Shown: positions 24,644 to 36,800 of the stretch, piece after piece | Position numbering within the stretch: the first letter of the stretch is position 1 | Layout of the letters: each line of letters opens with the position of its first letter | Origin: Hyperoplus lanceolatus | Lineage: Eukaryota > Chordata > Actinopteri > Uranoscopiformes > Ammodytidae | Length of the DNA stretch: 64,000 nt | Assembly (NCBI GenBank): GCA_026929865.2 | Contig: CM049407.1 | Coordinates: 21,224,501-21,288,500, forward strand | Reading direction: 5' to 3' | Notes under the pieces: generated by a model | Seen by the model: the letters and a program-made list of their open reading frames with translations, nothing else | Told to the model about the DNA's origin: nothing | Database searches by the model: none | Program-made: the position numbers and the translations under genes

Positions 24644-25246
24644 CTTTGTCTCACCGTCCAGCACTGTGTCAGATGAGGGACACCCCGAGGTCCACACACC
24701 TCCCTCCGGGTCGTCGTTGTTCCACAGAGACAGGTAATGTTTGCGGCTCAACTGAAGTGGGACGTCGCTCTGCAGCACCACACTTCTCTCCATGCCGTGC
24801 CTGACCAGCATGGGCAGTGATCTGACATCCTTTACGGAGGGCAGGACGGCAGACGCCCCCTCCGAACCGCACCTGAGCTGCTCAAGGCAAATGTAACCGT
24901 GTCCCAGCCACCTCTCGTTGTAAACAAAAGAGCACTGCGTGATGCTGATGTCGGTCCCTGTCCTCAGGGTGTTCGTGTGCACCAGGTGGTTTAAACTTGG
25001 ATGGACAAAGCATTTAGCTCTCCACACTCCGTCGGTGACCGTCACATCGTAGCTGTAGCTGTCGAGCTGATGCCCCTCAGTTTGCTCAGATAAATACCTC
25101 TGCAATGTGAGGACAGCGACGGGACCCACCTCCCCATCCGTTAGTTTTAGGCTCCGTGTAGAGGATAACCGCTCCAACATCCTCTGGAGAAAAGACACCG
25201 GTGGTGGACCAGTAACAACCGTAGAACAAGACGAGTTGTCCTCCAT
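19935..25246 (-). CDS. radx: RADX, RPA-related OB-fold ssDNA-binding protein
   Basis: RADX (human CXorf57) binds single-stranded DNA at stalled replication forks and restrains RAD51. Coding exons, 5' to 3' on the minus strand: 25246-24655, 24418-24276, 24169-23977, 23768-23660, 23478-23378, 23273-23154, 23055-22960, 22850-22683, 22514-22357 (or to 22319), 22267-22143, 21364-21320, 21241-21135, 21055-20819, 20357-20175, 20056-19935. With the 22357 donor the reading frame closes at 832 residues; human RADX is about 855. Recognised blocks include [45 protein letters not shown] (split here by my reading at an exon edge), [13 protein letters not shown], the C-terminal [16 protein letters not shown] and [12 protein letters not shown]. 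An acidic E/Q/D-rich linker is encoded by 21135-21241. ATG at 25244-25246 is chosen to match the family N-terminus; an in-frame ATG lies upstream at 25316-25318. The exon 9-10 junction is the only uncertain point. Confidence 0.93.
21398..22014. mobile_element. TTAA-target MITE in a RADX intron
   Basis: Inverted termini AGAGGACCTATTATGC and GCATCATAGGTCCTCT are each flanked by TTAA (21394-21397 and 22015-22018), the target duplication of piggyBac- and Kolobok-type transposons. The 617-base unit lies between RADX exons 21364-21320 and 22267-22143. The interior has a CpG-rich core (about 21540-21790) and no transposase. A related partial copy begins near 63713. Confidence 0.8.
24585..24641. repeat. 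GT/CA microsatellite beside the RADX exon 1 donor
   Basis: A nearly pure (GT)n run on the plus strand, hence (CA)n in the RADX transcript, starting about 13 bases inside intron 1 after the GT donor at 24653-24654. Confidence 0.95.
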
Positions 25247-25754
25247 TGTAACAATGGACCTAGGGATTGTAACCTTGTAACCCGTTGGAAAGCTGCTGTG
25301 TTGCTGCCGATATATCACCGCATCATAACACGTTAGCTTGTCGGCTAACTAACGTCTTCCTGACAGTATTAGAAAAAATGTCCTACTCGCGCAGAGCCAC
25401 AATTGTTATCTTTGAAAAAAAGTACTATACAAGTTCCCGTATAGCTGTTATTTTACCGCAAAATTCTCATTTAGCTTTATGATGTGAAAAAACGGTGTTT
25501 TATTATTTGGCTAACGAAGTAACAGTTAGACAGGCTAACGATAAAAACAAAACCCGGGTGCTGTTTGATTGCGTCACTACTCACCTTAAACACCAAACAG
25601 TGGGCTAAAGAGAAATATATATTAATAAGTCTGAGTTCTACTTAATATGTTAAATGTTAGTTCACAAATTCTTTAGTCTCATCTGAAAACTATTATGCTA
25701 ATGCTGACATAAAGTTTATTTTTTTAAATTCCGCGCGGTACAGGGTCGGTTCAG

Positions 25755-25790
25755 ATCTTACCTGACGTCATCAACGCGCCAAAGTGCGTT
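25755..25790 (-). promoter_or_regulatory. RADX promoter/first exon cluster: CRE, E2F-like site and 5' splice donor
   Basis: A perfect palindromic CRE (TGACGTCA, 25763-25770) lies six bases from GCGCCAAA (25776-25783, which is TTTGGCGC on the minus strand, an E2F-type site). On the minus strand the CRE runs into CAG followed by gtaaga at 25761, a strong donor that could end a noncoding first exon. E2F control would fit a replication-fork protein, but that is inference. Confidence 0.45.
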
Positions 25791-27113
25791 GTGGGTGGGC
25801 GCATGCATAGACATATATGGGGCGCATGGATCATGGCATGGATGGGCGACAGTAGTTTCAACCATGGAGGTTTCAACTGGGTTACATTTACTAGAATTTA
25901 AAAAACAAGTCATAACCAGAAAGCACGATTCTTTTTCAACCTAAATAGGTGATATTTTTTTACGTTTTATATTTTAAAATATATTTATCTAGGCTATCTA
26001 TTTGTCCTTCCCTCGGGGGTTATCAAAACATCGGAAGGACTCTTTGGAATACTTAAGCCTATAGGCTGTTATGCAACCATTTCAATGCAAACAATTCATA
26101 TTCCTAATCAAGTGCACTAAAATGTTGTGTACTAAACAGATGTAATAGGCTACCTGCGAGAACTTGGCAACTAGGGGGCAGCACACACCAGACTTTTAAA
26201 ACGGGAATTGTAGCCTATTGTTAATATAGGAAAAAAAAAATATTGTAAAATGCTTGTGTGAAAAACACTTCAACGCTGTAAAACATTGCAAAATCAATTT
26301 AAAGATAGGCCAAAAGTTTATATTAGATATCTGAAATTAAATTACGAGTAGTAGGGCCTATGAGTTAGTCATTCTTACTATCGAATGTAATTTAAGATAT
26401 CTTGAAAGGATATAGGCTAGTAGATATTTTGAATTGTGAATATTTTAAATATATCTTGAACTGGAATTGTGACTAGTCAAAAGTAAATTGAATGGGATGA
26501 GCTGTCATGATCGTGATAAGGTTTACTCAAGTTGAATCATTCTCTTTTCTGTAGCTCAGAATAACCATGACTTCCCTTGTGTGCTATACAGCTCACAATT
26601 AGCCTATATCACCAAAGTTTACTCCACCTCTTGATGTTTTCACTACAATAGTACTAGATTTTTAACATTCAAATATTTCAATACCATAGCTGGTAATGGT
26701 ACTCTCATTGAATTCAGTAAAGAAACAATAATTTAACTCCGGCATTGCTACATTTTATATACAGTAATATTCACTTCAGCCAGTACCAAAAAAATTACGT
26801 CCCCCCAGTATCTTACAATAAGTATCAGTATAGTATCTGTAATATCTGTATAAACAATTATACAGTTTGCATAGATCTGTAATAAGTGTATTTGCTCTGT
26901 GCTATTTAGCAGTCCCTGTTTATTATTATTTTTTATTTTCCATGATACTCAAATCATTCCTGTGTCAGTGTGCAGCAAAGTATTCTGTGGGCCTGTCATG
27001 TAGACCTATTCGTCTTTATGAGAAAACTATTGGTGGTTACATTGCATTTAGGACCCATTTTCCAGAATGACATTCAATGGGTTTGTATAGAACCCCTTTG
27101 GCATGACCAAGCA

Positions 27114-27117
<4 letters not shown>

Positions 27118-27195
<78 letters not shown>

Positions 27196-27209
27196 TATAA
27201 TATATATTG
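27118..27209. repeat. TA microsatellite
   Basis: About 45 TA units, interrupted only near the right end, lie about 760 bases upstream of the TBC1D8B start codon. Such runs are unstable and prone to cruciform extrusion. Confidence 0.95.
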
Positions 27210-27801
27210 TCATCTATATGGGAAGGGGTGCTGTAGAGACTCTAAAGACTAGATGCTAATAATTGATTGCTGTGCTTTGTTATTAACTCCCATACCGTTT
27301 AAATACTGTGTGCCTTGTCAGCTATTTGTGTCTTTTGATAATAAAACTATTCAGTCTGTCACACCGAGAATAGCCTATATCTTTCAGGTTATTTAATTCA
27401 ACAGCAGCAGTAAAGACACTCTACCATTCAAACAATGATAGGAAGGCAAGATAATTACAAAACCAAGAATGCAGGCACAAAAGTAAATATAGAATAAATA
27501 CTGTCACAAGTTCACTGAAATAATAGGCTACATTAAATACATTTTTTGATTAAATGAAACCACCACACTCTAACATTTAAATGTGAAGAGGAATTAACTG
27601 AATAAAATGACAATAAAGTTAGGTATCTGCATCTCTAAGTGTACCAATACAAATCTTATTAAAAAATAAAACGGTTCTTTATTAAAAATGAGCAAATATA
27701 GTATAAATAAAACTGAATAATATTAATTTATTTTTTCTATTTCATTCATGAAATATCTGGTCGCACAGGATAAATCTCCTGGGACCGCCTTCTTGTCAGA
27801 A

Positions 27802-27824
27802 ACTACAATCCCAGAATGCCTTGC
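27802..27824 (+). promoter_or_regulatory. ZNF143/THAP11-type promoter motif of TBC1D8B
   Basis: ACTACAATCCCAGAATGCC followed by TTGC matches the long ACTACAnnTCCCAGnATGCnnTGC element recognised by ZNF143 and THAP11 (Ronin). It lies about 145 bases before the ATG, where such elements usually sit relative to vertebrate start sites. Confidence 0.7.
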
Positions 27825-27967
27825 AACGTTGGCAGCATTTCTTGTCGACGTGGGAAGGGAGGGATTCGGACACAAACAAATGTCCACGGTTTTGATGTCG
27901 GGCTACGTTACTGATAGCCGTGACATGTCAGGCGGGTTATGATAGATAACTCCGTGACATTTGAAAC

Positions 27968-30750
27968 ATGTGGCTCAAACCTGACGAGATTCTGCTGAAA
28001 AACGCGTTTAAATTATGGGTCACCGAGAAGGATAATGAGTATTTCGTACTGCAAAGGAGACGAGGGTACGGAGAAGGTGGAGGCGGTTTGACAGGTAACG
28101 ATAGCGGATTTGATTATTGTTGCCTCCTTGCATGTGTTGGAGAGCTGCTGCTGCTGTGGCGGCCAAACCTCATTTAAACAAACAGGTTAATAACGGGTTA
28201 ATTTGCTATACATTTGCATAGCTAACGTGCTGTCTGCCAAGTAGGGCGGGTGCTGCTGTACAGCATACCCGTCCACAGGAAAATATCCTCATAGCAACAG
28301 GTATGAGTGTCAAAGGGCCATGAGACAGTTTAGCTACAAACAGCTGGTTTTCTGTTGACACGCCTGTCCCAGAAGGGAAGTCTTTTTGAGTGAAGCCTAG
28401 GCTACTGTTTGTTTTAGTTACATAAAACAAGTGACAAGGAGGATAGGGGCAATACTGTGCAGTGCAAGGCTTATTTTGTCTACTGTGGTTAGGTTTCAGG
28501 ATGTAGCCTACATCAGTTTGACAACTTTAAACTCCAGTCACATCTGACAAAAGCACACATTATTATTAATATATTTTGGGCTAGTTGCCCCAGGGCAGGG
28601 CAGGCAGTGCAGTCAGTTTGGTAACGTTTGCAGCACTTTCTCCCTGAAGCCAGCAACATAAGAGAAAAAACCCTTGAATTTATTATGGCACTGCAATGTT
28701 CGGGACTGCTACCTGCTCGTGGACATGGACAACAAATGTGTCAGCTACTTTGTGGTGACATTGATGATCAGTTGATTTGTCACACTGTAATTTAAGTGAT
28801 ATGTCACAGCTTGGCTAAAAATTATATGTACATTTTTAGCATAGAGAGAAATCCCTTGACAGTTGGTTTTACAGACTAAAGGTTGCAGTGAGTGATTGAT
28901 TGTATGCATTTTTATAAGTCTTCCATTGCAAAGTTTACCAATTTGCAAAGATTTAAAGCTGAGAATTTTGCTCTTTTCCTTTTTTTGCGTTAAAATTACT
29001 TAGGATTGATAGGTTGTAGGAACCTCAATTTTGAATTGATCCAGATTTTTTTATTATTATTGAATTGTTTTCATTAGTTGTATTACTTCTTTTTTGTTAC
29101 TCAATTAATGCCTTGGGGACAATAACTTCCAGTTTAAGAAATGAGGACTGCATGTATTTAGCTGAACTGTTAGGTTTTTTTTTCTTTTTTAGCTCTTCTT
29201 TCTATAAATGAACAATGTGTGAACTCTAAAAAATAGCAGCTTTAAATCATGCAACACCAAGTGCACCCTCAGGTCGTCCATTCCAACTGAACCCCTGGGG
29301 AGATTCTGATCTGGGCACAACTTGTTGTATTAACCAATGTCAGAGAGATCGCAGTATTAAAGCAATGTCCGTAATCTGCCAATTATTGCGGCCTACAGTT
29401 TCGAACCCCCAAGCCACGGCGTGACATCTGTATGGTAATTAATGGATAATTTATGATTATCAGTGGTGTTCTTGCTGAAGACAAAAGGGCTGATGTCCTA
29501 ATTGGATGCTTTAATGATAGTGGAGCACTGGAGGTTAAATAGTACCTGCTTGTGCCTATAGCATGCTGCACTTGAAGCCCTCTCCAGCAACTGAGCCTCT
29601 TGTGTCTTGTCTCTTTTTATTGAGTCCATCCTCTATTGAGCGATGTTGCTCTCCACTGATGAGAACATAAATTATGTCAACTGTGCTTGATCCTTTTGAA
29701 TCCTTTTATTATTTGGCAGCTCCAAGCCTCCTACATATGGAGAGCTGATCCAGGTTCAGCAGGCAGGCCAGTATAATGCTGATGCATTGCTTGAGTGTGG
29801 TTTCACAGCCACCTTGTTAATTATTCATGGAGGACATGTCAGAGAGAAGTTGTAAAGGTAACCGATTTCTGCTAAATTTAGTTGTGCGGCTCTGACACAG
29901 TCCATAGGGATCTTTCCATTTTCTACAATGTCAGGATGAGTATACTGTGAAGGCACAGTGTGCAATCGAGGTGTGGATAAAAAAGAAACAGTACTGATAT
30001 ACTGTTTAATACGTTTTTTTGTTGTTATATAATCTATAATCACTTCGCTGAAGGTCATGTGTGATAGTATTGTACAAATAATCAGTATATGCCAATATTG
30101 TATGTTACAGGTCTCCTTGTGGGAACTCTGGATACCGTGTTAGACTCCACATCCAAAGTTGCTCCCTTTCGAATTCTGCACCACACACCAGACTCACAAG
30201 TGTATTGGTCAATAGCATGTGGTATGTTACATTTCAATTGTGCTGTTGAACGATTTCATTTTAAACACAGATCACAAGCAACATGTCTTTTATTCATTGT
30301 GATTGATTGCATGTGCGCTGTTAATGTGCTAAAGTCCAGAAAAACTATATTTTGTAATGTGCTTTCACTGTTGATGTTGGGTCAGGTGTCACCAAGGAGG
30401 AGATTGTCCAGCACTGGGAATGGCTGCAGCAGAACATCATGAGGACGCTCTCTGTGTTTGACTCCAGTGAAGACATCACCAGCTTTGTACAGGGCAAGAT
30501 CAGAGTAAGAAATTACGGGAACATCCCACACAGCTGCTGTGTACACATGATAATCTCTCAGCAGCCGGGCTGTAATTGTAATGCTATCAAATACTGAATG
30601 TTATAACGGCCTCATCATCATTGTTGTTAAACGTTACACTCTTGACGATCAGTAAATGCAACCTGATTACATGTTGTAATTTTTTAGGCGACCTAACAAA
30701 TTAGTAAATGTGGCTTTGTGACCAAGGGCAACACCTTTCAGATCACACAC

Positions 30751-30816
<66 letters not shown>

Positions 30817-33800
30817 CATTTTGTGCAGCTTTAAGGAATATGATTGTTGTCTCACTGTATCCTGCAGTAACCTTCTATGTGTAATGTGTTAGGGTCTTAT
30901 CGCAGAGGAAGGGAAGATGTCCATGGTGCTGGAGGAAGATCCTGAGAAGTTCCGAGAAGCACATTTGAGGTTTGAGAAGTGGTTTGAGCTCCCGCCGCAG
31001 GAAAAGCTGGTCACATATTACTCATGCAGCTACTGGAGGGGCAAAGTGCCCTGCCAGGGCTGGCTCTACCTCAGCACAAACTTCCTGTGCTTCTATTCAT
31101 ACCTGCTGGGATCTGAGGGTAAGCCAACCCTGTGGTGCCATGTATTAACATGAGCTGCCATTTGCTTTGTGTTGATTGGCAGTAACGACCGCTGTGGCAG
31201 CTCCTAACAGCCTTTGTAAAGGGCTTTTATGACCGAAAGGAAGATGCTTTGAACAATTCAGTAGGAAATAGTTCTTGATATTGAAAGCCATTTAAAATAA
31301 TAATAATTGTACAATAATGATAACCCCATTCATTTTAATCTCTTGTGATGACTCTGCAGTCAAACTGGTCATCTCCTGGGATGAGATCTGGAGGCTGGAG
31401 AAAACCTCCAACGTGATTCTGACAGAGAGCATCCACGTCTTGGCTCACGGGGAAGATCACTACTTCTCCATGCTGATGCACCTCAACGAAACATTTGTCA
31501 TCATGGAACAGCTGGCCGACTACTCCATCAAGCGCCTTTTCGATAAAGAGGCCTTTCAAAGAGAGCCAGCGCTCTCAGACCCCCTGCAAATTACCAAAAG
31601 GTACTACTGTCTGTCTGCCACACTACAGAGCTTTACATGATCCTGTCAGTGTCTATTTTGCATGACGAAACCAGTCCCGGGTATTTTAAATCACCTGATA
31701 ATCCAGTGCTGGCCAAGTGAGTCTACAGGCTGCTATAAATAATTATTTATTTTGTTGCTTGGAATTTTTCCTCATTCTAGCTTTGGGTCTAATGGCAGAA
31801 TGTAAGATATTGTGTATGGACTGTGAAGCCCACTGAGGCAAGATGGCTTTTTTGTGATATTGGGCTATAGGGGAGAACGGGGTAATCTGAGCCACTTTTT
31901 ACATTTGCTCCCCTCTAAGCGAGCTAAAATGATTTATCACTCAAATTGACAAATTTCCCATTAATTCAGGATGTTTCCTAGAAATGGGCATTAGCAGAAT
32001 TTTTTCAAGACAAAGGGCAGTGAAAATATGATTGTTTTAAAAAAAGTTGTCATGTGGCTCACTTTACCCCAGCTGTGGGGTAAACTGATCCACTTACTTT
32101 TTCCACTCTGAAACTACCATAACAAAACATATTGTAACAGTAAGAATCCTGAAAGCTAGCCACACATTCCAGAACTAATGTCGGACTAGTAAAAGAATGA
32201 TGGGGTTTGGTCAATTAAGCAAAGCAAATTTTCTAAACACTTGAAAGTAACTCTGAACAAAATCAAATACAACATATTATAATTCAAAAGGTTTGATGAG
32301 AAGGTGCTCTTTCCGTGTGGTTGCCCCAGGTTGTCTTCCTGGTGTATTTCCTTGGCATGATGGCTTTTCTACAATGTGTATGACATTAAAATAAAACATA
32401 TGTCATGTAATATTACATTAAAATATGTTTAAGACTAAACTTAACTTGTGCCTCATGGTGGGGGAAAGTGAGACAGTGGCTCACTTTCCCCCACAGCATT
32501 TGGCTCACTTTCCCCCACCACCACAATTTGAGAAAAAACTACCTCTCAGTTATCAGCATCACATGGTTGGTTTCATATGTTGGTAGTTCATCAACACGTA
32601 TGATAGAAGTTTTTCTACGTGAATACATTTGCTTTGGCACAAAAGTTGATTAAGTTCACAGCAAGACAATTTACTTTTACATGCAAAATACCTATTTTGG
32701 TGAAAAAAAACGTGCTTACCACAGCACCATGAGGTCCTCTCTTTCAGGGCCATGGGGAAATGAGAGGGGCTTGAAAACATATATCTCACATGACCACAAA
32801 TGTTTTCCGTTGCCTAGATACAGGGGGTGGCTCACATTACCCGATGCCTCAGATTCCCCCGTTCTCCCCTAAATAAAAAAAACTGATTTGAATTGATTTT
32901 CAGAAAACTTCAATATGATGTTCTGTTTATGACATTACTTGCTGCTTTACTTTCCCCCCACAGAGGCCTCGAAGCTCATGCAAAGAGCGATCAGTTCCGG
33001 TCGTTTTTTAGACTTCCGACAGAGGAAAACCTGTTAGAGGTGCACGAGTGCTTCCTCTGGGTGCCCTTCAGCCATTTTAATACACTTGGCAAGATCTGCC
33101 TGTCTGAGAACTACCTGTGTTTTGCCAGCCAGGATGGAAGCCAGTGCCATGTCATCATTCCAATGCGAGAGGTAAAGTGAGACAAAGGCCGTGTGAAAGC
33201 GCTGCCAAATACACGCTGTCTGAAATGGCATCCTGCACACTGATGAATAGCAGAATACTTCAAAAGCCACTCTCTTGTCTGCCAACGTTGTCTTCCTCCA
33301 GGTTGTTAATGTCGAGAAGCCAGACTCCAGCAACAGGGCTTTGATTGTGTGCGTGCGAGGCAAGACGGCGCTGCGTTTTTCCGAGGTGCGGGACTACCAG
33401 CGGCTTGCCAACACAATCCGTAGCAGGTGCGGGATTAGTGCCAGTCCTCAGCACTCTGCTTCAACAGAGGTAAGGCTTTTTATTTTTTAAATTTGCGGCG
33501 TTGTTCTCTTTATTTTGCAGTTGGCTTGCATTGTGTTGCTTGCAATGGTTTTACGTGAGTGAAAAATAATCTGATTTATCACTAAGGTCATACGAGGCGA
33601 GTGCCAGTCGCTCATCAATCACTTCGAGGACAACCCAGAGGACGTGACGCTGATGGTGGGACAGAGAGACAGCAGCAAGGCCGTGAGCACAGAGGCTCTC
33701 ATGACAGTTTTCCATCCCCAAGATGTTGAGAACCTTGACCCCAAAATGGTAATTATTTAGTTAAAATGAATCATAACCACATTCACTTACACAATCTGAC

Positions 33801-36800
33801 TGAAGAATGCTGATTTCACGATTGGGGTGTGTGTGGGGCAAATGTCTACTTAATCCAAGGGTGGTCATATATAAAAAAAAATAAACACATACAGTATATC
33901 GCACACAACCATTTTTATGCTATAATATTTCTGTTTGTTTGACAGCTTAAGGAAAAGATGAAGGAACAGTCTTGGAACATCCATTTCTCTGAATACGGAC
34001 GTGGCACCAGCATGTTCTTCAACAGGAAGACGCGGGACTTGATTGTACGTGGTGTTCCCGAGGCCTTGAGAGGGGAGCTGTGGATGCTTTTTTCGGGTGC
34101 GTCATATACAGCAAACATTACCCTCACCATATTTTTGGTTTTGTAGGTGGTTTGTAGTGTCAGTGATTTATCAACTAATCCTTTCACGATTTGAAAGTGT
34201 TAATAACGCGAGTGCGCACTCAATGTAAATAATGAGTGAAGCCTGATTGGTATGAGATCTTTGCTGCATCTGTTTTTGACTTAACAGACTCTGTTTTTCT
34301 GCTTGTGTAGGAGCTGTGAACGATATGGCCACTCACCCCGGCTATTACACAGAGCTAGTTGAGCAGTCCTTGGGCACGAGCACTTTGGCTACGGATGAGA
34401 TCGAGAGAGACTTGCACCGCTCACTGCCAGAGCACCCGGCCTTTCAGAGTGACACAGGAATCTCAGCCCTGCGCAGAGTCCTCACTGCCTATGCGTACAG
34501 GAACCCCAAGATTGGCTACTGTCAGGTACTTTGATTACGTTTTAGATCTGATTATAAAAGGGCAGCAAAGCCCCTATTGACACTGATAACAGACACTCAA
34601 AAGCTTTCAGAGGAGTTAAGTGAAATGCATTAGCCAAGTACGGTTTGTTATCACAGGAAAAGATAGGATGAATATAAGAAACGGGGACACAAAATTAGAA
34701 CAATCAGCCAATCTGCTGTCTTCACTTCTGGTGAGAATTTATGTGAGAATGTGTTTGTTTTTGCTGTTTTAGAAACGTCAAACCCTTCACCTTTTTAAAA
34801 AAAAAATTTCCTCTACTTTGTGTGTTCATTTCATGACACTGTGAAGGGCAGAATCTCTGAAAAGCTGAGGGGCGTTTTTAGAAAGAGGCTCTTGAAAAAC
34901 CCACCTCGTTGACTCAACGACCTTCATACGGGCCTCCCACTTTTACAGTTGAACTTATTCTTCCAACTGAAATAGTCTGTTTTGTTCAAGTGTGTACCAT
35001 TTGTATCTCCTCTTCAGGCCATGAACATTCTCACGTCAGTCCTCTTGCTCTATGCCAAAGAAGAGGAGGCTTTCTGGCTCTTAGTGGCCGTCTGTGAGAG
35101 GATGTTGCCCGATTACTTTAACCGCCGGATAATTGGTAAGAAAGGGGGTGGGGCAAAATGGTACCATTATCACACTAACTACATTTACATGCACTACATA
35201 TTCCGATTAAGGTCTATACTCCGGTTAAGACATTATTCCAAATAAGGTGTTGACATGTTCAGCAGCTACAGGGATATTCCTGTTTACATGTCAATCAGCA
35301 TATTCTGTCTATAGAATTCTGTGGTACAAGCGTCATGATGTCTGACGGAAAATTATCTTTATGTCATTGTCGTTATCTTGAATTGTTTTGTCAGCCAAAG
35401 ATGACACCCCTTCTTTTAAGTGGCCTTGTTGCTTGTATACACACTCTAGTTTAACAGCCATAAACAAGTGCATGGGTCGCAAACTGCGGCAAAGGCTGAA
35501 AAGTGCAGCAAAAACTCTGGTCGGAATATGTACTGTATTCCGATTAAGGTGTATACATGCCACAATAATGTGATTACGATAGGAATACTCCACGTCTTAC
35601 TCTGAATATGACCTTATTCTGATTAAGGTTAGCAGAAACTGCTGTGTACATGGCTGTGTCTTAGTCGGTATATGAACGTAACTGGGTTAACATAAGAGTA
35701 TAGCTGTGCATGCAAATGTAGTCATTGTTTCTGCTGGTAATTTGGGGGAATCAAAATCTGGCCGATTTTAGCAATGATGTTGCTTTCTGAATCTGACATC
35801 TTATGGCTCTTTTCTTCAGGCGCTTTGGTAGACCAGGCGGTGTTCGAGGACCTAATCCGAGAGAACCTCCCCCAGCTGGTGGAGCACATGACGGACCTGA
35901 GTTTCTTCTCGTCCGTGTCCCTGTCCTGGTTCCTCACTCTCTTCATCAGCGTCCTGCCCATAGAGAGCGCTGTCAACGTGGTGGATTGTTTTTTCTACGA
36001 CGGCATAAAGGCAATTCTGCAGCTGGGCCTGTCGGTGCTGGATTACAACATGGAGGCTCTGATCAGTTGCCATGACGATGCCGAGGCCGTGACCATCCTC
36101 AACAAGTCTGTGTGAACACAAACAAAGCAGCACTGGTGTATTTTGAAACATTACTACTGGAAATAATAAATTGATGTCTGCCTTTCTCTGATGGTGTTAT
36201 TTCAGATTCTTTGACAGTGTAACAAACAAAGACAGTCCGTTGCCTTCGACAGTGCAGCAAGCGTCCGTGGGCAGTAACGATAGAGCGTCCCACTTGAATG
36301 TGGATATCAGCGAACTGATCAAAGAGGCCTACGAGGTACTGGGAGTTTTCTCCCTCTGACAGTTTTATTCAGTGATGTCGTTGTGTTGTGGTTGATTTTA
36401 ACGAATCGCGCTTCCTTTTAGAAATACGGACATATCCGTTCAGAGGAAGTGACAAGTTCACGGAAAAGGAACAAACTGTATGTGATCCAGACGCTGGAAG
36501 ATACAACCAAACAAAATGTTGTAAGTGGCTATTGAGTTCACAGTAGTTGGTGTTATTCTTCTTACTGTGGTATTAACGATGCGGTTTCAAATCTATTTTC
36601 AGATTCGGGTGGTTTCCCAAGAAGTCCGATTCAGCGGCCCACAGCTTGATGAACTTTACAACTTGTTCAAAGTGAGTCAAATACATTATGCAGCATCTTC
36701 ATTGTCCTCCTCCGAAAATAAAATTAAAGTATATTTGTTTCCTGTTTTTCAGAGGCAGCATTTCCTCAGCTGCTACTGGCTGATGAAGAGTCCCGCTCTG

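Larger units (their letters stand above)
25247..27967. other. Divergent interval between RADX and TBC1D8B
   Basis: No coding frame with family similarity was seen. The interval carries the RADX promoter region near 25.7-25.8 kb, an AT-rich middle with a long TA microsatellite, and the TBC1D8B promoter region near 27.75-27.96 kb. At 2.7 kb it is rather long for one shared bidirectional promoter. Confidence 0.6.

Noticed and set aside
24583-24804. Cysteine/valine-rich plus-strand frame
   Set aside because: Translation of the GT microsatellite plus the antisense of RADX exon 1.
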